This document shows, one piece after another, positions 25,491-37,805 of a DNA stretch of 64,000 nucleotides. Within the stretch, counting starts at the first letter, position 1, and each line of letters opens with the position of its first letter. Both the position numbers and the translations under genes were made by a program. The stretch is taken from the NCBI GenBank assembly GCA_037074615.1, contig CM073558.1, positions 1,603,501 through 1,667,500 of the forward strand. Direction: 5' to 3'. Under the pieces are notes generated by a model. It was not told where the DNA came from and did no database searches. It worked only from the letters and a program-made list of their open reading frames with translations. This DNA is from Leucaena leucocephala (Eukaryota > Streptophyta > Magnoliopsida > Fabales > Fabaceae).

Positions 25491-27089
25491 CGATCAATCA
25501 TTCTTTCAATTTCTGGTTGTTAATAACTGCCTTATTAACAAAAAAAAATATTGCAATACAACATGTCATGAATTTGAAAAATCCAATAAGTATGAACATA
25601 ATACTATAATACTGATTTAATTTAGTTTTAGTTGTATAAGGAATTCAAAAGAATAGAGAGGGAAGAAAAGAAGTAGGAAAAGAAGGGAAACAAGCGTATG
25701 TGGGGGGATTGTGAATGATGAAGTTAAAAAATGTTAGCTTTGTTGCAGATTTTGCCGGCAAGCGCAGGGCACTTTAATCATCTTTGCTTCTTAGCTGTCG
25801 CTAATTATAATTTCACCCTTCACAACGCACCCCACTAACAATAACAATACACTCACCCTCTAACGCCACCTACCTACCACGCTTTCACGTCCTTTGTTAA
25901 TCTTTCCCGCTATTTTATAGTTCCTTCGTATATAATTATAAAAAATAATTTATTTTTTAGGTAAATATAAAAATTTAACCTATTAATTAGTTTTTATATG
26001 ATTAAATATAATTTCTTAAAATAAATTTATATTATATATTATTTAATCTACATAAATTAATTAATAAAATATAATATTAGTTATAATTAATTAATTAATT
26101 TAATTTTTTATATATATATTTTAAAAATTAATTGTCTCTTATAATTTTAATCAATTGTAATAATTATTACATGTTAAATACTAGATATTATCTTCTATCT
26201 TTAATATAAAATCAACTTTATAGTATAAATTATACTATAAATTATAAAATGAATCACGCATTAAAAATTGAATAGAATATATACTTATTCTAATATAAAA
26301 TATAAGATTTTAATTCACCCTCATCCCAAATTTATAGATTTTTGTCTTCAAGTAATTGGGTATATTAAATGGATTTTTGTCAATAAAATTAAATAATTAA
26401 AATAGATATTTAAAAAATTAGTAAAAGAAAAGAAACTATTTTAAAAATTTACACTCATAATCTCTAAATTATGTTATTTTTGGACTCATCCTCTAACTTA
26501 ATTAATTTTTTAAAATTTATAGGTTAGTTATATGGCTGCTATATCTAAAATATAAGAGTGTAAAAACATGATGCGGTGGTTTACTTTTTTCAATCTATTG
26601 CCTGCTTTGTATTGATGTAATTTATATTTTTTTCCCCACTAACTAGCTTTTATATCTCTAAGTTATATTTTGTTATATTTATTTAGATATTTAATAATAG
26701 AATATAGAAAAAATATCAAATACTAATTGATAGTATAAAATAATCAATTTGAGTCCAATTGCGGGTGTATAGATTTTTGTAGCAATGATTTCTCTATATA
26801 TAAAATTCGAATACTATAAATTTTGGAGGAAAAAATATCAAACCCCTTAAATAACTTAATTTTTTTAATAGACGAAAATTTAAATAAATTGTGTCCTGAT
26901 ACTTATCGGGCACCAGTTAAATAACATAATGTGGGAGAGAGTTATATATAATATTAGTGATGGGCCTTGTTAGGATACCATGATTAATGTATATTTTTGT
27001 TGCCCTTTAATGATAGGTTGTAACCAGCCAAACGCAAACGATCTTTGGACGTGTTTAACTGATTAATAGGTATGACGTACTATTATTTA

Positions 27090-27480
27090 AAATATATTTA
27101 AGAGATATTATAATTTTTAAATATTTAAATTTATATTTAAGGGTGATAGACGATTCGTCCTATCTAATATCAGTAGACTTCGCTCTACCTTTAAATCATA
27201 GGAGAGCTAAACCCCTTTCTAAATTTTTTTTATAAAACAAAAAAATGCAAACGGGTCATAAACAAATCCAAAATAGTTAACATATCAGGAATAAACTCAT
27301 ACCCTATAAAAGTTTGAGTTTGATTTTTATTGTTGTTATACAATTTTTTTTAACAGACAATCTTATAAATCTTTTATAAGTGACTTTGATTAGTAAAAGA
27401 TTTGTGTTAAATTTATTTAAATTTTTATATAAAAAAAATCTAAAACGGTTAGAGTAATAGAAGACTAGGGATTATTGTTT
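27090..27480 (+). repeat. Dispersed non-coding repeat, copy 1
   Basis: Shares the block AGAGATATTATAATTTT, then TTTAAATTTAT, a GATAGACGATTCGTC-like segment and later ATCTTATAA...TTATAAGT with a stretch at 47470-47800. The middle segment also matches the minus strand at about 57470-57600. It is probably an old non-autonomous transposon; ends were not resolved. Confidence 0.5.
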
Positions 27481-29222
27481 GATGAAATAATCTCATAAAT
27501 CAGTAATTAAATACAGCTAAAAAAAATTTCATTCCCAGGCCGTCCTTGTCATTGGAGTTCGGTTCACTTCTGTTCCTGTTTTTTTTTCTTTGTTGACCTC
27601 AAACTTCTTTTTCATTCTTAGTTCAAATTAAATTCACTTTTTTGCTTTTACAAAATTCATTTGAATTATTTATTCTATATATATTTATAGACTTATAAAT
27701 AAGTTACCGTTATACAGTCTCTCCTAAAACTTATTAAAAATATTATATAAATAGGATAGTCAAGAAAACTTTAAAACTTGCTCATGGTACAAAAACAATC
27801 GAATAACAAATAGTAGTCGAGGCGTGTTGTTGTTCATAAGTATTTTCAGGAGTTATAAAAATCAATAAATTATAAAATAAATATTAAAAATATATCACGT
27901 AATCTTTTAAAATTAGTGCAATAATGTTGGATGATCAATAATTGTGTTTTTTAACTTACATTAACGGTTGACTTTTTTTTTTTTTTTTAAAAGAGAGTAA
28001 CATTATACCAATTTTAAAAGATCACATGCTATATTATTTCATATTTTTCTTTAGGGTAGTCACATTTTCTCAAAAAAAAAAAAGTTTCTAAATAAAATTA
28101 TACTTTAATCCAATAATAAATATAAATTATCATAACACAACAAATTAATAGTATAATATATGATATAAAACATTCATACTTGTAATACCTGAGAAATACG
28201 GTTTACCTCAAATTATATACATAATATAATACACATTATATAATCTATAGTGGGAAAAAACATTATAATTATAATCTATAAAAAGGCGTATCCTTTAAAA
28301 TTATAGATAATTCTAATAATAGTACTTTCTTCAAGCTATGTATAATATGTATATATTTATCCTCATATCCTTAATTTATAATATACTATATTTATTTTAA
28401 AATATTTTAATTATCTTTTTTAACTCTATTTATATTTCTATTACTTAAATATTATTGATAAAATATCAATAAAAATAATTATAAAAAAATATAAAAAAAT
28501 TTTATATTTAAGTTTAAGATAAATTTTTTAATTAAGAGTACTATCTTGTAAATATTAGCATTATTCCAGCACAACGTGTATTATTTGAATTTATACGTAG
28601 ATTGATTAGATATATATAATAAATATAAAATATAATATTTTTTTGCCAAAAAAACAAAATCAGCACGATCGGTTCGGCCGAGCAAACCGGTGACCATTGC
28701 CGCGCAGGGCGGGTGTGCTGCCAACAGATGCGGGAAAAAGAGAAGTCAAAGGCTCGTACCGTCGTACCTAAGGCTGCTCCAAATTTTCAAAGGGTACTCC
28801 CGTAACTTACACATCACACTTTCGAAAGATTAAAATTAGCGGACTGGCCCTTGGCCGTTCTCAGTCACAGAGCATGAGGTATTTTTGAGGAAAAAGATTC
28901 CACAATTCTGTGAGTGGCCACCCAACAGCAAATAGCTTGAAGCTTCTTCAAAAAGAGAGTTAGATAGAAATTCCAAAGGGTTTTTCATTCAAAGATAAGA
29001 TTTCTAGGCCTTTAATCTACAGGAAAAATTCTATGTTTCTTGGACAAAAGGTTTTCTCATGGAATCTCAGGACTTCTTTGTCTTTGCTTTGTTTCCAAGC
29101 TACAGACTTTGACGACTTCTGCTTCTTCTAACGCCTACAACTCACCTTCTTTTCCAATAAATTAAACAACCCACCGGTCTGTTGTTTTTTAACACACTCA
29201 TAGATTTCGTGGGTGGCCCTAG

Positions 29223-29859
29223 GTATGTGTTCTTTTATGACTTGCATACCATAACGTTTTTGGTTTCGCTCAGGTCCATGTCTGTTTTACTTGGAATTTC
29301 GTTGTGGTTTGTAGAAAAGCTTTCTGGGTTTTGTTTGTTTTCACTCTGCTCTGGTTTTGGAACTGCTTCCCTCTTCTTATTGGCAAAAAAAAAAAAAAAA
29401 AAAAAAAACTGATTCTTTTCTCTTATGATGCATGACTCAAATTCATAGATTTTAGTTTCCTTCTTTTTCTTATGAATTTCACTTTTTATAGAGATTGCTT
29501 TTTTTTAAAAAAATCAGTGCTTCATCTATTACACCATTGTTTATCACCTTTTCTCACATGAAAACTTCAAGCATTATGGTTACTTTCATCCGTGATGGGT
29601 CACAGAGCTTTATTGGAGTCAGAGTAAAATAATGGAACCGTTTAAGATTTGTAGATGGTCTCATAGTTTGGATGGCCACTGATTTTTCTTTCCAAATTAA
29701 TTAATTCGGCTTAATTTATTCGTCATAAGAAATACCTTATCAACCAAAAAACAGAAACACAACTGAAAACGGTTTTCATTTTTGAATTTATGAGATGGTT
29801 ATCTGTGTATGATCGGCTTACAGCATTTGATTTTCTTTTTCTTGTGAACTTTAATACAG
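29223..29859 (+). other. Probable 5' leader intron of ECA2
   Basis: A donor CCTAG|GTATGT at 29222/29223 and an acceptor AATACAG at 29859, six bases before the first in-frame ATG, bound 637 nt of T-rich sequence. It includes a run of about 24 A at 29384-29407. Leader introns are common in genes of this class. Confidence 0.5.
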
Positions 29860-29865
29860 TACGAG

Positions 29866-32800
29866 ATGAAAACTTCAAAAATGGAAGATAAACCATTCCC
29901 TGCATGGTCATGGTCTGTTGAACAGTGCTTGAGAGAATACAGTGTTAAACTTGAAAAGGGTTTAAATACCTCCGAGGTTGAGAAGCGACGCGCGAGATAT
30001 GGTTGGAACGAGTTAGCAAAAGAGAAAGGGAAGCCCTTATGGCAACTAGTATTAGAGCAATTTGATGACATGCTTGTGAAGATTCTTCTGGTTGCAGCTT
30101 TTATATCATTCATTCTGGCTTATTTACATGGAAGTGAATCAGGAGAGTCTGGGTTTGAAGCTTATGTGGAGCCACTTGTGATAATTTTGATTTTAGTACT
30201 TAATGCCATTGTTGGAGTTTGGCAAGAGAACAACGCTGAGAAGGCACTTGATGCTCTCAAAGAGTTGCAGTGTGAATCTGGAAAAGTGTTAAGAGATGGG
30301 CATTTTGCGCCTGATTTGCCTGCAAGAGAGCTTGTTCCTGGTGACATTGTGGAATTGCATGTAGGAGATAAAGTTCCTGCTGACATGAGAGTTGCAGCTT
30401 TGAAAACCTCAACTTTGAGAGTTGAACAAAGCTCTTTAACAGGTGAAGCAATGCCTGTTTTGAAAGGCACAAATCCTATTTTCATGGATAATTGTGAATT
30501 GCAGGCCAAAGAAAATATGGTTTTTGCAGGCACCACTGTTGTCAATGGGAGCTGTGTCTGTATTGTCATCACCACTGGGATGAACACCGAAATCGGAAAG
30601 ATACAGAAGCAAATTCATGATGCTTCTTTGGAGGATAGTGACACTCCATTAAAGAAGAAGTTGGATGAGTTTGGTGGGCAGCTTACCACTGCAATTGGGC
30701 TGGTTTGCCTTGTTGTGTGGGTTATAAACTACAAAAACTTCCTTTCTTGGGAGCTCGTGGATGGATGGCCTTCAAACATCAAGTTTTCTTTTGAGAAATG
30801 CACTTATTATTTTAAAATTGCTGTTGCCTTGGCTGTAGCTGCAATCCCTGAAGGCCTTCCCACTGTAATCACAACTTGTTTGGCCCTTGGTACGAGGAAA
30901 ATGGCGCAAAAGAATGCAATTGTAAGAAAGCTTCCGAGTGTAGAAACTCTTGGATGCACTACTGTTATTTGTTCAGATAAAACTGGTACTTTGACAACAA
31001 ATCAGATGTCTGTGACAGAGTTCTTTACTTTGGGAGGAAAAACCACTGCTTCTCGAGTCATCCATGTTGAAGGCTCAACTTATGATCCTAGAGATGGACG
31101 AATCGTGGATTGGACTTGCTATAACATGGATGCCAACTTGCAGGCCATGGCAGAAATCTGTGCCATTTGTAATGATGCTGGGATTCATTTTGATGGTCGC
31201 CTTTTCTGGGCTACAGGTTTGCCAACTGAAGCCGCTCTCAAGGTTTTGGTAGAAAAGATGGGAGTTCCAGATAACAAGGCAAGGAACAGAATTCGGGATA
31301 CAGAAGTTGCTGCTGGCAACTTGATTGATGGCAACACTGTTAAGTTAGGTGAGCAAGTGGACTTTATAGATGAGATGAGATGGATTGTCAAGGTTCCTTG
31401 GACTAACAAACAATTTTTGCTATTTTGGTTTGCTTGTGCAGGAAGTTGTGAGTGGTGGACAAGAAGATCCAAAAGAGTTGCCACATTGGAGTTTGATCGA
31501 ATTAGGAAGTCAATGAGTGTTATTGTTCGTGAACCAACTGGGCGAAATCGTCTTTTGGTTAAGGTGAGTTGACCCTACTTTATCTCTATACTGGTTTTTC
31601 TATTGAAAGAGAGATGATCATCCACTTGTTTGAAACATACCTCTATTACGCATCTAAAATCAACTTAGACTCATGATTTCATTAGAAATATGATCATAAG
31701 CTGCATAAAATAGAATTATATGATAAGAAGCCTAAGTCTGAAGCGGATTTTGATGCCTGATCTCATCTATTGCTTACCATTTAAGCTTTTAAGTGGTTTT
31801 ACTACTATTATAGGGAGCTGTTGAGAGTCTACTTGAACGTAGTTCACATGTGCAACTAGCGGATGGATCCCTGGTTCCAATTGATGAGCAATGTAGGGAA
31901 CTACTGTTTTCAAGACTCTTGGAAATGAGTTCAAAAGGATTGCGGTGCTTGGGTTTTGCATATAAGGATGACTTGGGTGAATTTTCGGACTATTATGCTG
32001 AAAGTCATCCTGCTCACAAGAAATTGCTTGATCCTACTTGCTACTCATCCGTTGAGAGTGATATAGTATTTGTTGGTGTTGTTGGTCTAAGAGTAAGTTC
32101 ACGCCTCAGTTTTTTTGCAGTTTGTCATGCAGCTTCATTGGAGGATGTTTAACATATCACTACATTTATCAGGATCCTCCCCGTGAGGAAGTTCATAGGG
32201 CGATGGAGGATTGCAAGGAAGCTGGTATTAGAGTTATGGTGATAACTGGAGATAACAAGTCCACGGCGGAAGCTATTTGTCGGGAAATTAATCTGTTCTC
32301 TATAGATGAGGATCTTACAGAGAGAAGTCTGACAGGCAAGGAGTTCATGTCTCTTTGTCATTCAGAACAAGTTAAAATGTTGTCAAGACCTGGAAGCAAG
32401 GTATTCTCTCGAGCCGAGCCTAGACACAAGCAAGAGATTGTGAGGTTACTGAAGGATATGGGAGAGATTGTTGCAATGACTGGAGATGGTGTGAATGATG
32501 CTCCTGCTCTTAAACTTGCTGACATAGGCATTGCCATGGGCATAACAGGAACGGAGGTAAAGTTAATACTTATTTGTCTACTTATCAGAAACATCATGTG
32601 TTTTAGCACTAGAAACTAATGTTAACTGTTTGTACTCTTATTCCGCTTGTGATTATCTTTAATCTTTGCATAATATTGCAGGTTGCAAAAGAAGCTTCAG
32701 ACATGGTGCTTGCAGATGACAACTTTAGTACCATTGTTTCAGCTGTTTCTGAGGGTCGCTCTATTTACAATAACATGAAAGCCTTTATTAGGTATGTTTC

Positions 32801-33748
32801 TTTCCAAAAACTAATCTATTTCTTATGACTGATCAAGACTAGTTCTTGACATTTGCGTGATCCATCAGATACATGATATCATCCAATGTTGGAGAAGTGA
32901 TATCTATATTCTTGACTGCTGCCCTGGGGATCCCAGAATGTATGATACCTGTGCAACTTTTGTGGGTGAATTTGGTTACTGATGGTCCACCTGCAACAGC
33001 TCTGGGTTTTAACCCAGCTGATGTTGATATCATGCGTAAGCCACCTCGTAAAGCTGATGACCCTCTCATCAGTTCATGGGTTCTATTCCGTTATCTGGTA
33101 AACAATGCTCAAGTTTATCTCATTTTTCATCTAGGACTATGCATGCCTCTAGTTTAAATGACACTTTCATGACAATGTTCTTGGCAGGTAATTGGTTCCT
33201 ATGTAGGGATTGCAACAGTGGGAATTTTTGTCTTGTGGTATACGCAAGCATCTTTTCTAAGCATCGATCTGGCCAGTGATGGGCATACAGTCATAGAATT
33301 TTCTCAGCTTCGCAACTGGGGGGAGTGTCGTTCATGGCCAAATTTTTCTGCTTCTCCATTTACAGTAAGTGGGGGTCGCCTGATCACATTCTCAAATCCA
33401 TGTGATTACTTTTCAGTTGGAAAAGTGAAGGCCATGACTCTGTCTCTCTCAGTTTTGGTGGCAATTGAGATGTTTAACTCTTTCAATGCTTTATCTGAAG
33501 AAAACAGCTTGTATGAAATGCCCCCATGGAGGAACCCTTGGCTTTTGGTAGCCACAACAGTATCACTAGGACTCCATTGCCTTATCCTCTATGTTCCATT
33601 TCTTGCAGAAGCTTTTGGTGTCGTTCCACTAAATCTCAAAGACTGGTTTTTGGTGATCCTGGTTTCTTTACCTGTAATTTTTGTTGATGAGGTTCTGAAA
33701 CTAGTGGCAAGGAGGAGTAGGAGAGTGAGAAAGGAGAAAACAGCATGA
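29866..33748 (+). CDS. ECA2: P-type IIA Ca2+-ATPase, ECA2-like
   Basis: SERCA-like pump moving Ca2+ (and Mn2+) from cytosol into the ER/endomembrane lumen using ATP. Exons: 29866-31348, 31442-31563, 31814-32092, 32173-32556, 32682-32791, 32869-33097, 33188-33748; 1055 residues (AtECA2 about 1054). The actuator-domain TGE is at 192-194; PEGLP in membrane helix 4 at 328-332, with T333 where relatives have Ala; the phosphorylated aspartate is D371 in SDKTGT. The hinge TGDGVNDAP, helix 5 NVGEVISIFLTAALGIPE, helix 6 NLVTDGPPATALG and helix 8 VAIEMFNS keep the Ca2+ ligands. The SWSVEQCL N-terminus and WYTQASFL fit ECA2 better than ECA1/4. A second ATG at 29881 gives MEDKPFPAW, closer to the Arabidopsis start. 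The first intron (31349-31441) is in frame and open. Confidence 0.95.
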
Positions 33749-34540
33749 AGAAGAAGTCTCAGTAATGGGCATCGAAAAAGAAGCAGCACAAGAGGTTGAT
33801 GGGTGTATCAAACCAGATTCTTTGATGAATTCATTCTTTAGGAGAAAATGCATAGTTCATTGTAGGTGGCCAGAAATAGGTCACTTCTTACAATCATTAT
33901 AAGACTAATTTTGACGTCTTTTTCAATTGCTTTACTATAAAGAATTGCTGGCTGAGTCCCCCCAAAAAAAAATCTATATCTATATCTATGGCATTTACTC
34001 CCCGTGCAATGCACAGGTGAATTAACTCCAATATAGTTACATTAAGTTGTGAATATTTCCGTTGCTGTTGGGTTATAATAGTAGAGTTTTGTAATGCCCA
34101 GAGTATTTGTTTTTTAACTGGTTTGTGTGATATATTTCAATTTCAAGTATGTAGAAATATTAATTTCTCTTATTTGGGGATTATGAAGTTTTCTTTTTAT
34201 TCTATTTATAGAGGGTGGAGATAGAAGGAATTTTTTCTGTCTATATCATTAAATTTTTATATGAATATATAATTTTATCTTTATTTATTATTGTATTGAC
34301 TTTATTCTTATGGAATATAATGTATATTAACTAAGGATAAAGTTGAAAAGTTAAAATTTTAAGGCAAATTTAATGAAATTTAAAATTTTCGTTAGTATGT
34401 AAAAAATATATTTGAAGTAATTTCTTATAAATAACATCTTAAGAGTAATCTCTAATTGTCTTATAGTTTATATCTGCAAAGAAATTTAATATAATGAAAT
34501 ATATTACTATTAGTTTTTCAAATCAAATACAGAATGGAAA
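33749..34540. other. 3' flank of ECA2 and spacer
   Basis: No gene. It holds ECA2 3' sequence and, at 33990-34017, CTCCCCGTGCAATGCACAGG preceded by a short CTATAT repeat, a signature I associate with ends of some plant Helitron-like elements; no full element was found. Confidence 0.45.
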
Positions 34541-36468
34541 TTAAATGTGCTTCTTTGAAGCTTTATTATCCTGTAAAGTATAAACTCCATCTAATAAAGC
34601 AAATATTTCCTCACTTTTTTTTTTAAATGACCTATCTTCCACAATGAACTTATGAACGGCCCTCCCTCTTATTAAACTATAGCCAGCTGCCTTTGTTATT
34701 TGGCCACCCTTCCTCACTTTCCTGAGCTTTGCAACTCCATCCCATCGACCAGCTGATGCATAAATGTTGGGGAGAATGACATAGTTTCCGGGGTTGCAAG
34801 GTTCAAGGGCGAAAAGTGACTGAGCTGCTATCTCAGCCCTCGACATTTCCATGGAAACTGCAAGCTCCCAAGAGAGCACCCCATATTACTGAGTCCGGTT
34901 TCATCGGCATGCTTTGTATGGTTTTGTGAGCTTCTCTCAATTTCCCGGCACGGCCTAGGAGATCAACCATGCAACCATAGTGTTCTAGTTTGGGTGTAAT
35001 GTGGAAATCATTTGTCATTGCACTAAAGATTTGTCTGCCCTTTTCAACCAAGCGTCATCATCAGGCGAGGTTCCTTCTCTCTGGCATTGTCAGTAAAACA
35101 GAAACACATATCAATGCTTGCATCAGTTAGGAGAGTTGTGATTTGGGTCCTACAAAGTTCCAAAAGAACAAGGCACAACATGCAAGACTTGTCAAATAAT
35201 CAGCAGACCCTACTTGATTGAATGTGAATCTCAAAATAACTGAGCACATCTCTCTTTGAAGTTTACCCTATAAATTTCTATCAGAACTCTAGAGGATCAA
35301 AATCTAAGAGAGTAATAAGTGAACTCCATTTACAAAAGCTGGGTAGACCAAAAAACTATGAAGAGACATGTCAAAGGCAAGTCATACTGAAAATTGTATA
35401 CGACAAACATATATTTCTTAATAAGTGGTTTGATCTGTCTAAGAACTTTTCATCAATTAGAAACTAGAAGCTTCAAAATTGCGGTAAAACTTAAAAGTCA
35501 TAACAATGCTGGCCATGAAGGTAGTAAATAAGAGCTTAATAAAATAACTGCTTACTAGCATTTGATCATAAAGCGAAAGAGCCATAGCGCATTGTCCATG
35601 AACAGCCAAACCCATGATCATTGAATTCAAGAGCGTAAATTTCTGTGACTTCCGATCTCATCAAACAACCGCCAAGCAATAACGATCTTACCACACCTGG
35701 CATACATCTTCAATATAGCATTGCTCACATATACATTCTTAAAGAATCCATTTTTTCTAGCATATGCTTCAATCCTCTGCCCAATCTCCAGTGCCCCAAG
35801 ATTTGCACAAGCTGGTAAAATGCTTGCTAAGGTTACTTCATTAGGCTTTAAATCCTTCTCATTTTCCATCTTCATAAACAACTCCAAGGCCTTCTCATAT
35901 TGTTTGTTCTGAGAGTAACCGGATATCATGGCCGTCCATGAAACCACATTCCTAGAAGGCATCAACACAAACAATTCCTCTGCACCCACCATATTCCCAA
36001 ATCTTGCATGGCCTGCAATCATAGAATTCCAAGTGGGCATCTGTCGCAAAAGCATTTTATCAAACACTTGCGTGCAAACTCCAACACACCCATTTTAGCA
36101 TACATATCAAGCAAAGCTGTGGAGGCAAACAAGTCGAGTTCAAAACCCGATTTGATGAAATGGGTATGGAGGGCTATTCCAAGGGAAGAAGACAAAGAAG
36201 TACATGCCGAAAAGAGGAAGTTGAAAGTGTATTCATTTGGTGGGCATCCTTGAAGAAGCATAAGCTTTGATGTTGTTGTCCATGGAGAGAGAACGCTTGG
36301 ATGAGGTTGTTGTAGATAAACACAGTTCGCTTGGTGGGTGTATGGATAAAGAGAAAATGTGCATGCTTATTGGAGGTTTGGGATTTCAAGCAACTTCCCG
36401 ATGAGAATTTTAGCATGGTCTATGCCATTTCTGACAGTATAGGCATGGATTTGCTTCAGTTGGTTCAT
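34541..36468 (-). pseudogene. Broken pentatricopeptide-repeat (PCMP-E) gene
   Basis: Remnant of an E-class PPR protein (organellar RNA processing/editing family), close to At5g08510 as I recall. It starts at ATG 36468 (MNQLKQIHAYTVRNG), then has a TAA at 36367-36369, codon 34. Homology continues in other frames: NNLIQAFSLHG; NEYTFNFLFSACTS from ~36250; FDKMLLRQMPTWNSMIAG from ~36060, where one G of AAGGTG is missing. After RNLRS (~35627) TGG has become TG, giving a stop. A likely intron is at about 35095-35545. Its next exon has lost some 40 nt of the usual VTFVGLLLACTHGG segment. One more shift near 34870 separates ACSFHGNVE from AEIAAQSLFALEP. The E-motif end (KAAGYSLI..VHKFIVEDRS) is still readable. 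The number of lesions argues for a true pseudogene rather than one sequencing error. Confidence 0.88.
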
Positions 36469-36479
36469 AAGAGCTTTTT

Positions 36480-36694
36480 GGGTTTGGCCTAAAGTTTGAA
36501 AACTTTATGCATGCTATGTTAACGGAGTTTCCACCAGGTGATGCGCTGATTTTCGATTTTGGAAAATAAAATAAGGATGCATTGGTTAATTTTGAAGCTT
36601 CCAGTCTCGCTCATGGGATACTTGCGTTGAGATTTTCCTATCGATTAGATTTAAAGATGAACATCTGTAAGGATTTAGTTATTTTGGTTATCTT

Positions 36695-36731
<37 letters not shown>

Positions 36732-37805
36732 TTAATAGAGTTGTATTGAAAAGGGGAGAAAAAAGAATGGTTAAAGTCCGGATTTGCTTTGGAAATTTTA
36801 CTCAATGTTGTCAAAAGTTTTTTTTGGGTTTAATATGCTATAACAATTTCATTTTGTAACAATATTGTTCAATCCCATTAAAAATTTAATATTGACTATT
36901 AAAAAATTAATATTAACTATTAATAATATTTTAATAGAAAGGGACAATATTACATTATTTTAATATTTTTTATAAGATTTATTTTAATACTTTTGAGTAA
37001 TCTTGAACCTAAAATTTTGTGGGTAACGTTATCTTTTGAGTAAAAATTCCAGGGCAAAGCCCCTTAACCCAAAAAAGAATATCTCTAATGCGTATCTTTT
37101 TGGGAGATCTCCTTCGTAAAAAAATTGATCTTTGTCCATTTTCTGAGCATTGAAAGGAAATCCATTCTCTTCAATGCAATCAAACATGCCGACAATAATC
37201 AAGGTCCGAAAAAAAACAGCCGAAAAGAATAATGAGATTCTGCGACAAGTTGTTCCTCATATTCACAAATAGCTAACATTGATAGGTCATATGGTAGGCA
37301 CCACAAGGGAAGATGAATCTTGTGCTGATTGTCATATCTTGTAGCTCTTACTATACCAGAAGAATCACAACGTGTCTTAATATTAAAAAGAATACAACTA
37401 TACCAGAAATAAGGAATTTTTTCTTCTTACAGTACGCCAGCTAATAAGGCAATGCAACTCAATAAATCCCTACATGTCCAATGGTTCTCCTTTTCCATAC
37501 CTCAAACTACCCAAACCGATGGTCAGCCATGTTTGGTACAAGATCTATGGATTCTTTGCAAGATATAGCCTCTTCCCATGTACAAAGTTTCTGACTTTGG
37601 AAGCTTTGGTCACCAGATTCAAGAACATCAAAAAGTTGGATTCTCTTTTCAGGTGAAACCAAGTTATGGAACGGGCAATGTTCTCTGTTAAACATTTGGC
37701 CATTTCCCACTCAAGCATTTAGTTTTGCAACCATTGATCTCATGGAAGGTTTTTTTATGATCATTGTTAGCTCCTCCGTACATGAATTTGAATAATCACT
37801 TCTTG
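36480..37805. other. Intergenic spacer
   Basis: Contains a TA microsatellite (36700-36728) and probably the 3' untranslated region of the U-box gene near its right end. No gene was recognised. Confidence 0.55.

Larger units (their letters stand above)
23560..28990. other. AT-rich gene desert upstream of ECA2
   Basis: About 5.4 kb without a supported gene, between divergent promoters. It includes diverged tandem units at about 25030-25490 and one copy of a dispersed repeat at about 27090-27480. An open stretch near 24485-24600 (EEYEKRIIQLDVTSPESSE...) has no start context or splice support. The less AT-rich part at 28660-28760 (CGGTTCGGCCGAGC) probably begins the ECA2 promoter. Confidence 0.55.

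Noticed and set aside
25755..25774. CAGGGCAC stretch resembling miR164
   Set aside because: It matches only part of the miRNA, and no complementary arm for a hairpin was found nearby.
29384..29407. Poly-A run as a sign of a retroposed gene
   Set aside because: It lies in the probable leader intron of ECA2 with no coding sequence before it and no target duplication seen.
30162..30618. Minus-strand frames opposite ECA2 exon 1
   Set aside because: Shadows of the long coding exon; low-complexity Ser/Cys/Leu peptides with no family resemblance.
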